From Luteolibacter yonseiensis (GTDB lineage: Bacteria; Verrucomicrobiota; Verrucomicrobiia; Verrucomicrobiales; Akkermansiaceae): 64,000 nt of DNA. The stretch spans positions 1,426,001 to 1,490,000 of the forward strand of contig NZ_JAENIK010000011.1 in the NCBI RefSeq assembly GCF_016595465.1, given 5' to 3'. Positions 7,113 through 14,879 of this stretch are shown piece after piece. A program made the translations under genes and the position numbers. The stretch's first letter is position 1, and each line of letters begins with the position of its first letter. Below the pieces are notes generated by a model. It was not told where the DNA came from and ran no database searches. It worked only from the letters and a program-made list of their open reading frames with translations.

Positions 7113-9525
7113 CCGCATCGCACTTCGCTGGCGCTGGTTGCGGCGCATGGTCAGCCGCAACCTGCTCTCCGCGCGTCTTCTTGGCGTGAAATCCCCCGCT
7201 GGCGAGGCCGGAGAACCGGGGCTGATCCTGATCCAGATCGACGGTCTGGCCCGCACGCAGTTCGAGCGCGCGCTGGAGGCGGGGCAGTTGCCCTTCCTTC
7301 GTAAACTGATCCGGCGGAAACATTTCACATTGGAGACCTTTTACGCGGGTGTGCCATCCACGACACCGGCGGTGCAAGGGGAGATCTTTTTCGGCGTGCG
7401 CGCGGCGGTTCCGAGCTTCCAGTTCCTGCGCCGGTCGGAGGGGAGGGATTTCCGGATGTATGAAGCCGATTCCGCGAACACGATCGAGGAGGAGTTGTTG
7501 GAAAAATGCCCCGACCCTCTGCTTGCCGGGGGGCACGCCTATTCGAATATCTATCGCGCGGGTGCGGAGACGCGCTATTGTTCCAGGGACTTCGCCACCA
7601 GCGAGCTGTTCCGGCGGCTGCATCCCTTGAAGCTGCTGGTGTTCGGCATCATCTATCTGCCGAAGCTGCTGCGCATGGTTGTGCTTTCGGTGATCGAGTT
7701 CGGCCTTGCGATCGCGGATGCCCTCAGAGGGTTGTATGACAGGGAAGACGTCTTCAAGGAGATCACCTTCGTCCCGGCACGCATCGCCGTTTGCGTGGTG
7801 CTCAGGGAGGCGATCCGTTTCAGGGTCCTGCTGGACATCGAGCGGGGCGTCAGGGTCATTCATGCGAATTTCCTCGGTTATGACGAGCAGGCCCACCGGC
7901 GCGGGCCGGACTCCGCCTTCGCCCACTGGTCCTTGAAGGCCATCGACAGCGCGATCCGTGACATCTACAAGGCGGCCGCCGACTCGCGCTACCGGGATTA
8001 CGAACTGATGGTTTACTCGGACCACGGTCAGGAGAAATCCACACCCTATGTGAAGCTGCACGGCCGCGAGCTGGACGAAGCCCTGCGCGAGGTGTTCGCG
8101 ACGGGTCCGCTGGCCGGCACGGAGATATGGAGCCGCAAGATGTCCGAGTTCCTTGGCAGCACGGTGGACCGCTACCGGCAGTGGTTCGGTGCTTCCCGGA
8201 AGCCGCCGGTTTCCGAAGCCGCGCCGGATCCGGGGAGCCAGATCGTCGTGACGGCGATGGGGCCGGTGGGACACCTGTATTTTCCCCGCATTCCGGAGGA
8301 CGGGGCGATGGTGGGTTATGCCAGGGATCTTGTTCAAAAGGCACGGATTCCGTTGGTGATCCTGCCCAAGGGTGATGGTGGTGTTGTCCGGGCTTTCACC
8401 CGCAGTGGTGAGTGGAAGTTGCCGGAAGACCGGGCGGAGATACTGGGGAAGGATCATCCGTTCCTGGACGAGGCCGCGGATGACCTGCTCGCCCTGGCCG
8501 CCCAACCGGATGCGGGAGACATCGTGTTCAGCGGCTGGAGCCCCCACGAGGATCCGCTGACATTTCCCTTGGAGAATGGTGCCCATGGCGGTCCGGGTTC
8601 GGAGGAGACGAGGGGATTCCTCCTGGTTCCGGACCGCATCCGGCGGTGGCATGTTTCCCACCTTGCCAATACCCGCCAGAGGGTGAGGGGAGAGGATCTG
8701 AGGCAGATCGTCATGCATTACCTCGGCCGGGACGGGAAGCGGGAGGAGTTCGTGCCGGAAATGGCGAGGGAGGTGCCGACCGGCACACTCCGCGTGATGA
8801 CCTACAACATCCACAGTTGCGTGGGCATCGACAGCAAGATCCGCCCGGAGCGGATCGCCAGGGTGATCAATCATTTCGACCCGGACATCGTGGCGGTGCA
8901 GGAGGTGGACTGCCATCGTCCCCGCAGCGGCGGGCACGACCAGGCCCAGCTCATCGCGGATCACCTGAGGATGAACCATGTGTTCCAGACGATGCTGGGC
9001 GAGAATGAGGAACGCTATGGCATCGCGGTTTTTTCGAAATACCCGGTCGAGATCGTCAAGGCGGGGTTGCTGACCGAAGCCGTCCCCAACCGTTACCGTG
9101 AAGCCCGCGGAGCCATCTGGGTGAAGTTGAAACAAGAGGGGGGCGGGCACATCCATCTCATCAACACCCATTTCGGTTTGGGAAAACAGGAACGTTTCCA
9201 ACAACTGCGGGCTCTCATCGGCACCGGATGGCTGGGCTCGATTCCCGAGGAAGAACCCGTTGTCTTGTGCGGTGACTTCAATTCGGGACCTAGATCGAAG
9301 GTCTTCCGGATGCTTACAGGACTGCGTGACGCCCAGTCGCAGGTCCATGGGTTCCGTCCGCGGCCCACCTTCTCCTCGGTGAATCCGGTGCTCAGGCTCG
9401 ACCATGTGTTCGTCAGCAAACACTTCGACGTGAAATCCATCGAGGTCCCGAGGACGCCGACAGCGGTGGTTGCTTCCGACCACCTCCCCTTGTGCGTGGA
9501 ACTCTCACTCCGGGAACCGTCATGA
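7105..9525 (+). CDS. Fusion of alkaline-phosphatase-superfamily phosphodiesterase and EEP-family phosphatase
   Basis: An 806-residue two-domain protein. Residues about 40-540 look like the alkaline phosphatase / type I phosphodiesterase superfamily: metal-binding LIQIDGL, a nucleophile region with STTPAVQGEIFFG, SDHGQEK, and a late histidine in GAHGGPGS. A hydrophobic segment around residues 185-210 may touch the membrane. Residues about 565-806 form an endonuclease/exonuclease/phosphatase (EEP) domain: MTYNIHSC, VAVQEVD, NTHFGL, CGDFNS, RLDHVFVS and SDHLPL. The start is TTG 7105, chosen because GGAGG lies 6 nt upstream and the homologous residues begin at once. Together the domains could hydrolyse phosphodiester or phosphomonoester head groups of lipids; the substrate is inferred from the neighbours only. 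Confidence 0.82.
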   Translation: MISRIALRWRWLRRMVSRNLLSARLLGVKSPAGEAGEPGLILIQIDGLARTQFERALEAGQLPFLRKLIRRKHFTLETFYAGVPSTTPAVQGEIFFGVRAAVPSFQFLRRSEGRDFRMYEADSANTIEEELLEKCPDPLLAGGHAYSNIYRAGAETRYCSRDFATSELFRRLHPLKLLVFGIIYLPKLLRMVVLSVIEFGLAIADALRGLYDREDVFKEITFVPARIAVCVVLREAIRFRVLLDIERGVRVIHANFLGYDEQAHRRGPDSAFAHWSLKAIDSAIRDIYKAAADSRYRDYELMVYSDHGQEKSTPYVKLHGRELDEALREVFATGPLAGTEIWSRKMSEFLGSTVDRYRQWFGASRKPPVSEAAPDPGSQIVVTAMGPVGHLYFPRIPEDGAMVGYARDLVQKARIPLVILPKGDGGVVRAFTRSGEWKLPEDRAEILGKDHPFLDEAADDLLALAAQPDAGDIVFSGWSPHEDPLTFPLENGAHGGPGSEETRGFLLVPDRIRRWHVSHLANTRQRVRGEDLRQIVMHYLGRDGKREEFVPEMAREVPTGTLRVMTYNIHSCVGIDSKIRPERIARVINHFDPDIVAVQEVDCHRPRSGGHDQAQLIADHLRMNHVFQTMLGENEERYGIAVFSKYPVEIVKAGLLTEAVPNRYREARGAIWVKLKQEGGGHIHLINTHFGLGKQERFQQLRALIGTGWLGSIPEEEPVVLCGDFNSGPRSKVFRMLTGLRDAQSQVHGFRPRPTFSSVNPVLRLDHVFVSKHFDVKSIEVPRTPTAVVASDHLPLCVELSLREPS

Positions 9526-10160
9526 AGCTCTGGAGCGAGATACGGCGCCACTGGGGCAAGCTGCTGGTATTCCTCGTCCTGGCGGCGGCATGTGGCTGGC
9601 TGTTCACGGAGGGAGGAAAAGAAACCAGGGAAATGCTCACCGAACAGGTGAGGAACCTGCCCGCGTTCTGGTTCATCGTCGCCTACGCGCTGCTTCCTGT
9701 GGCGGGGGTTCCGCTCAGTCCTCTGCTGGTGCTGGCGGGAGTGAAGTTCGGGTTTTGGCAGGGAATGGCCGTCGCAGCGGCCGGAATTTTCATCCACCAT
9801 GTCATCGCCTATCATCTGGTGCATGGCGGGCTGAGGAGGCGGGTGAGCGAACGTCTGGAGAGAAGCAGCTATTCCATCCCCACCCCGGACGCGAAAAACC
9901 ATGTCTGGTTCACCGCTGTCTTCGCGTCGGTGCACGGTCCACCCTATGCGATCAAACTCTACCTGCTGGCCCTCACGGAAGTGAGCTTCCGGGTTTACCT
10001 ATGGGTGGGGGCGCCGGTTTATATCATCTTCTGCGTGGTTCCCGTCGGGGCGGGCAGCTCCGCGATCTCCGTCAATCCCTTGTGGCTCTACGGCGGACTC
10101 GCCGCGGTGATGCTTCTGGCGTTCCTCGGGAAATGGCTGGGGAAATCGATGTCGAAATGA
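9522..10160 (+). CDS. VTT-domain (TVP38/TMEM64, DedA-like) membrane protein
   Basis: A 212-residue integral membrane protein from ATG 9522, which overlaps the preceding stop (ATGA). About five hydrophobic segments are visible, at roughly residues 13-30, 45-70, 73-95, 160-180 and 183-202. The central part AYALLPVAGVPLSPLLVLAGVKFGFWQGM matches the VTT (SNARE-associated) fold, where a proline-rich re-entrant loop precedes the next helix. Family members move phospholipids or undecaprenyl phosphate across membranes. In other bacteria VTT genes often neighbour EEP and phospholipase genes, as here, which supports a lipid-handling role for this operon. It is the last gene of the coupled group. Confidence 0.78.
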   Translation: MKLWSEIRRHWGKLLVFLVLAAACGWLFTEGGKETREMLTEQVRNLPAFWFIVAYALLPVAGVPLSPLLVLAGVKFGFWQGMAVAAAGIFIHHVIAYHLVHGGLRRRVSERLERSSYSIPTPDAKNHVWFTAVFASVHGPPYAIKLYLLALTEVSFRVYLWVGAPVYIIFCVVPVGAGSSAISVNPLWLYGGLAAVMLLAFLGKWLGKSMSK

Positions 10161-10331
10161 CCGCACCATGGCGATCTGCACGATCTTCTTGCGCATCGCA
10201 TGCCGCCCGACGCGCCCGTTCACCGCAAATTGCCTGAAACCAACGCCCGGCGTATCCGGGAAAAGGGCATCCGGTCTGCTGGAACGGGATCCGGTGGATT
10301 GATGCAGATCCTCCTCACTTGATATTTACCT

Positions 10332-12167
10332 ATGTTAGAAACAACCGGCGAAGACGAAATCGACCTTGGTGTCATGGCTGGCTCGGATGTGGAATTCCGG
10401 TCCGAAACAATCTATTTCCTCGTCCTGGACCGGTTCTCGGTGGGCAATCCCGACAAGGACCGGGAAACGGACCCGATGTTCGATTCTTCCCACACGGACT
10501 GGTCGAAATACTGGGGGGGAGATCTGCAGGGCGTCATCAACCGGTTGCCCTATCTCCGGTCCTTCGGAATCTCCGCGATCTGGACCACGCCGTTGTTCGA
10601 GCAGGTGGAGTCGATGAGCCTGGGAGACAAGCCGCAGGCTCCCATCCACGGATACTGGACCAGCGATTTCAAACGCATCAACCCCCGCTGGGTGAACGAT
10701 CCGTCCGAGAAACGTCTCTTCACCCGTGACGACACCACCTTCGACCGGCTCCTGGAGGCGATGCATTCCAAACGCATGAAGTTTGTTCTCGATATCGTGT
10801 GCAACCACAGCTCGCCGGAAACCACCATTGGAAAAGGCAAGCTCTATGACGACGGAACGCTCATCGCGGACTTCGACAACGACACGCGGCATTGGTATCA
10901 TCATTATGGAGTGACGCAGGATTGGAGCGACGAGTGGCAGGTGCAGAACTGCGAACTGGCCGGACTCGCCACCTTCAATGAAAACAACATCCTCTACCGG
11001 AACTATATCAAGGAGGCCATCAAGCTGTGGATCGGCAAGGGGGTGGATGCGATCCGCATCGATACGGTGAAGCACATGCCGCTGTGGTTCTGGCAGGAGT
11101 TCAATTTCGATCTCGGGGTGGCGAATCCCAACCTCTTCCGATTCGGCGAATGGATCTACAACCACCCGGCGATCGAGGCATCGGTGAACTTCGCGAACAA
11201 GGCGGGGATGAGCCTGCTGGACTTCGGATGGTGCATCGCCGTGCGGAATTGCTTCAGCGGTGCGGATCCGGCGGGATTCCACGCGCTGCAGGATCTGTTC
11301 GACCTCGATGGAAACTACCATGGAGCCACCGAACTGGTGACATTCTTCGAGAATCATGACATGCCCCGGCTCCAGTCACTGGGGGTTTCGGACGCGGCGA
11401 TGGATCTCGCCCTTGTCCTGTTGCTCTGCAGCCGCGGCGTTCCTTGTTTATATTATGGGTGCGAGCAGTATCTGCACGATGATACGGATGGCGGAAACGA
11501 TCCATACAACCGGCCGATGATGGAGGCTTGGGAGCCCACCGGGGCCACGCGCCTCATCGGCATCCTGGCACGCGAGCGGAAGCGCAACTTCGCGGTCCAG
11601 TGGGGCGGGCAATGGCCGAAATGGGTGGACGAGCAATCCTATGTCTTCCTGCGCCGCTACCGCGATTCCCGCTGCCTCGTCTTTCTCAACAAGGGGCCGC
11701 GCCGCGAGTTGTCCGTGGAGAATCTCGAATTTCCCGATGGAGGTCACAGGTGTCTGCTGAGCGGCCGGACGATCGAAATCAACGATGCCCGTGCGACCGT
11801 CCTGCTGGAAGAGAACGAAGCCATTGTCCTGTCCGCGCGGGGAAAGCGGGTGGTCGCGAAAACGTTGATCCGTGTGCAGGTCAATGGCGCGCCCACCCAG
11901 CCCGGCGACCGGCTCGCGGTCATCGGCGATTGCGCGGAATTGGGCGAATGGGACCTGTCCCGCGCGCTCGATCTGGAATGCGTGAATGCGAACACATGGT
12001 TCGGAGAACTTCCTTTCAACGAAAATTCCGGCAAGGCGATCGGATACAAGTTCGTCATCTTTTCGCATGAACCGGACAAGCCGCCGCACCGGGAGTCCCG
12101 GATGGTGAGGCTGCGTCTGGTGACGCCGGAAGCGACCGCCAAGTGGCGGGACCAGTGGGAGGAATGA
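10332..12167 (+). CDS. GH13 alpha-amylase/CGTase-like enzyme with C-terminal CBM20
   Basis: A 611-residue enzyme. The conserved GH13 regions are present: FVLDIVCNH (about 151-159), VDAIRIDTVKH with nucleophile Asp244, FRFGEW with acid/base Glu273, and FFENHD with Asp343. The sequence resembles cyclodextrin glucanotransferases (ETIYFLVLDRF near the N-terminus). A CBM20 starch-binding domain follows at about residues 515-605 (GDRLAVIGDCAELGEWDL). Unlike secreted CGTases it has no signal peptide, so an intracellular alpha-glucan such as glycogen is the likely substrate. It could hydrolyse or transglycosylate; the sequence alone does not decide. The next gene starts 3 bp downstream. Confidence 0.85.
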   Translation: MLETTGEDEIDLGVMAGSDVEFRSETIYFLVLDRFSVGNPDKDRETDPMFDSSHTDWSKYWGGDLQGVINRLPYLRSFGISAIWTTPLFEQVESMSLGDKPQAPIHGYWTSDFKRINPRWVNDPSEKRLFTRDDTTFDRLLEAMHSKRMKFVLDIVCNHSSPETTIGKGKLYDDGTLIADFDNDTRHWYHHYGVTQDWSDEWQVQNCELAGLATFNENNILYRNYIKEAIKLWIGKGVDAIRIDTVKHMPLWFWQEFNFDLGVANPNLFRFGEWIYNHPAIEASVNFANKAGMSLLDFGWCIAVRNCFSGADPAGFHALQDLFDLDGNYHGATELVTFFENHDMPRLQSLGVSDAAMDLALVLLLCSRGVPCLYYGCEQYLHDDTDGGNDPYNRPMMEAWEPTGATRLIGILARERKRNFAVQWGGQWPKWVDEQSYVFLRRYRDSRCLVFLNKGPRRELSVENLEFPDGGHRCLLSGRTIEINDARATVLLEENEAIVLSARGKRVVAKTLIRVQVNGAPTQPGDRLAVIGDCAELGEWDLSRALDLECVNANTWFGELPFNENSGKAIGYKFVIFSHEPDKPPHRESRMVRLRLVTPEATAKWRDQWEE

Positions 12168-12170
12168 TTT

Positions 12171-12971
12171 ATGACCAAATCCACAATGAAATCCATGTCA
12201 GGAAAACGCGCGCTGGTCACCGGCGCGGGATCGGGAATCGGCCGGGCCGCCGCCCACGCCCTCGCCGGCGCGGGAGCCTCCGTCGTCTTGCTAGGGCGCA
12301 CGGCGGAAGAATTGGAGGAGGTGCTGGCGGAGATCGGCGGTGAGGCAAACGGGCACCGTTGCGCCGTGGCGGATGTCTCGGACGAGAAGGAAATGATCGC
12401 CGCATATGCAAGCATCGCGGGACAATGGGACTCGCTGGATGCGGTTGTGGCGAACGCCGGCATCAACGGCGTGTGGGCGCCGCTCGACCAACTGGAGGTG
12501 GACGAGTGGGATCAGACGCTGGCCGTCAACCTGCGCGGCACGTTTCTGACCGTCAAGCTGGCCCTGCCCCTGCTGAAGAAGAACGGTGGCTCCGTCATCG
12601 TGGTTTCCTCGGTGAACGGAAACCGTATCTTCAGCAATTCGGGTGCGACCGCATACTCATGTTCCAAGGCCGCGCAGGTGGCGTTCACCAAGATGACCGC
12701 GCTCGAACTCGCCAAGGACCACATCCGGGTGAACGTCATCTGCCCCGGCGCGATCACCACCAACATCGACGATTCGACGGAAAGGCGGGACATGGAAGCG
12801 CTGCACCTGCCGGTGGAGTTTCCCGCTGGCGACGTGCCTCTCACCCAGGGCAAACCCGGTGTGGCGGATGATGTGGCGGACGTGATCCTGTTCCTGGCCT
12901 CCGCGCAATCCGGCCACGTGAGCGGAACGGAAATTTATGTGGATGGCGCGCAGTCGCTGCTGCAAGGATGA
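12171..12971 (+). CDS. Short-chain dehydrogenase/reductase (SDR)
   Basis: A 266-residue classical SDR with the NAD(P)-binding motif VTGAGSGIG (residues 16-24), NAG at about 95-97, catalytic serine in VVSSVNG (about 146-147), and the YxxxK pair Tyr162/Lys166. The C-terminal part (AITTNIDDST, GHVSGTEIYVDGA) is typical of the family. It is cytoplasmic and would oxidise an alcohol or reduce a ketone; the substrate cannot be read from sequence. The gap of 3 bp after the GH13 gene indicates one operon, so a sugar or polyol substrate is possible. It converges with the glycogen synthase gene. Confidence 0.9.
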   Translation: MTKSTMKSMSGKRALVTGAGSGIGRAAAHALAGAGASVVLLGRTAEELEEVLAEIGGEANGHRCAVADVSDEKEMIAAYASIAGQWDSLDAVVANAGINGVWAPLDQLEVDEWDQTLAVNLRGTFLTVKLALPLLKKNGGSVIVVSSVNGNRIFSNSGATAYSCSKAAQVAFTKMTALELAKDHIRVNVICPGAITTNIDDSTERRDMEALHLPVEFPAGDVPLTQGKPGVADDVADVILFLASAQSGHVSGTEIYVDGAQSLLQG

Positions 12972-13058
12972 TGATAAAGAACACCGATCCGCGGCTTGTC
13001 GGCCAGGGTTCGGTGGAAATGAAAAATGGTGATCGGGCATCTGTGCCCGCCACCTGCT

Positions 13059-14597
13059 TCACGCTGATTGCGGTTGCAGCAATTTCCGATAGATCTCCAT
13101 GTATTGATCCACCATCGAAGCTGGGGAGTGGTCATGTGCCGCCTGTGTCATGATGCGGGAAACCTGTGCCTTCCGCTCCGCCTGGGGACGCATGTGGAAG
13201 CGCATGGCCTCATCAATGGCCCAGCGCAGGCCCTGGGGGTTGTAGTGCTCGAAAACGAATCCGTTGCCGGTGTTCTGCTGTGGATCAAAATGGGTGACCG
13301 TATCCCGCAGGCCGCCTGTGGAGTGGACGATCGGCAGGCTTCCATAGCGCAGGCCGATCATCTGCGAAAGTCCGCAGGGTTCGTAGGCGGAGGGCATGAG
13401 CATGAAGTCGGATCCCGCGTAGCCGAGGCGCGACAGGCTTTCACTGAACCCTGCGACCGCGATGCGGTGCTTGAGATTGTGGAATTTCGCAATTCCCTCG
13501 AAGGTCTCGCGATAGGGGCCGTCCGCCACGAAGACGACCTGGAGCCCGAGGCCCCAGTAGTCGCTGACCAGCCGGTAGAGCATGTCCGCGAGGAGGTGGC
13601 ATCCCTTCTGGACCGGATCAAGCCTGGAAGGCCAGAAGAGGATCGGAGCCTCCTCGTCTTCTTCGAGTCCCAGCGCGCGCTGGAGCGCGAGCTTGTTGGC
13701 CAGCTTTCCCGAAACATGATTGGACGCGTCGTAGCGATGGGAAAGATGCGGATCCTGCTTGGGTGAGATGGATGACGGCAGTGAATTCACGATACCGTGC
13801 GCGCGACCTGCTCCGAGTTTTCCTCGGACGGCATCGGTGATCGCCCACGAGGTGGGGTGGTCGCCGCCGGCCAGCTCGCCAAGGAAGCTGCGGCTGACGG
13901 TGTTCATGTGGTCGGCGGCCAGGATGCCGGAGGCGAGCATGCTCACGGAGTTGTTGTTTCTCGCGTTTTCATAGCTTCCCGGATACTGGTGGAAATAGAG
14001 GTTTTCCCAGAAGCGGGCGGCGTCGATGCCACGGTCCTCGATGTGGCCGAGAGAGTCCCGCTCGTCATGGAGATTGTGAACGGTGAAGAGGGAAGGGATG
14101 CCCATGGAGCGGGCGGCGGCGGGTACGAGGCCTGTCATCCAGTCATGGCAGTGGATCAGGTCCGGCTGCAACCTCGGCATGACGTAATGGATCACATCCC
14201 GTTGGAAGGCGAGGGCCGCTCTCAGGTTCGACTGCGCGCAACCGTCATACACCGAACGGCGGTAGGAAAACTCGCGGTCCTGGCACAGGTGCAGTCGCCT
14301 CGAATGTCCCTTGGGACCCAGTTGGAAGAGGGACCTGAAATGGGGAATGGCGACATGGACGTCCGCGCCGGACTCCGCGAGGGAATCGAACAACAACGCG
14401 CTCACGTCTGCCAGTCCGCCGGCCTTGACGCAGGGAGCGGGTTTGCCGTTTTTCGCCAGATGATCGCTGGCGCTGATTTCAGGAGTAACCAGAAGGATTC
14501 TCGGACGCCTGCCACGATTCACCTCTTTGGCCTGGGATTTGGGAATTGGAGTGGAACTTGTGGCATGGCGGATCGAGTAAGGGGCTGTAAAGGACAT
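13059..14597 (-). CDS. glgA: Glycogen/starch synthase (GT5)
   Basis: A 512-residue GT-B enzyme that would extend alpha-1,4-glucan chains from ADP- or UDP-glucose. The N-terminal domain carries KAGGLADVSALL, the variant of the KxGGL nucleotide-sugar motif (usually KTGGLGDV). The C-terminal domain has LFWPSRLDPVQKG, VAGFSESL and the retaining GT loop YEPCGLSQMIGLRYGSLPIV with E-x7 spacing, then STGGLRDTV. The first 30 or so residues are a non-conserved extension, and a downstream start is possible. Length is close to the usual 470-500. It is divergent from a GH77 gene and surrounded by alpha-glucan enzymes, which fits glycogen synthesis and turnover. GlgC and GlgB are not in this window. Confidence 0.88.
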   Translation of the reverse strand: MSFTAPYSIRHATSSTPIPKSQAKEVNRGRRPRILLVTPEISASDHLAKNGKPAPCVKAGGLADVSALLFDSLAESGADVHVAIPHFRSLFQLGPKGHSRRLHLCQDREFSYRRSVYDGCAQSNLRAALAFQRDVIHYVMPRLQPDLIHCHDWMTGLVPAAARSMGIPSLFTVHNLHDERDSLGHIEDRGIDAARFWENLYFHQYPGSYENARNNNSVSMLASGILAADHMNTVSRSFLGELAGGDHPTSWAITDAVRGKLGAGRAHGIVNSLPSSISPKQDPHLSHRYDASNHVSGKLANKLALQRALGLEEDEEAPILFWPSRLDPVQKGCHLLADMLYRLVSDYWGLGLQVVFVADGPYRETFEGIAKFHNLKHRIAVAGFSESLSRLGYAGSDFMLMPSAYEPCGLSQMIGLRYGSLPIVHSTGGLRDTVTHFDPQQNTGNGFVFEHYNPQGLRWAIDEAMRFHMRPQAERKAQVSRIMTQAAHDHSPASMVDQYMEIYRKLLQPQSA

Positions 14598-14650
14598 GGA
14601 TCTGTTCTTTTTTCAATTCGTGTAGCCCGTGGCATGCCAGAATCCTCACG

Positions 14651-14699
14651 CGGCGGAGGCGTTGATAGTGTGTCAGGTTTTTTCCCGACACATCCGCCG
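14651..14699. promoter_or_regulatory. Structured inverted repeat between glgA and the GH77 gene
   Basis: An inner hairpin (TGTGTCAGG / CCCGACACA around a T6 loop, one mismatch) is framed by an outer CGGCGGA / TCCGCCG pair. It lies midway in the 282-bp divergent gap that must hold both promoters. It could be an operator or a leader structure. No riboswitch class is recognised. Confidence 0.3.
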
Positions 14700-14879
14700 G
14701 GGATGCAAATTGCATACCGTGCGATTGCAATGTGCGAACAAGCGCGGGCTGGCACATTTTGGTTTTTCAATATGGGAACGGTGTTTCGTGACGCTTCGCC
14801 ATGGTTCTTAACGCGGGCCGCCCCAGGCTCCGGTAGGGTGGTCCACGTGGCACGCCGCCTGCGAAACGAAGGCCGCCAC

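Noticed and set aside
6766..9483. Minus-strand frame of 905 codons opposite the PDE-EEP fusion
   Set aside because: Shadow of a GC-rich gene; the plus strand has complete catalytic motifs of two families.
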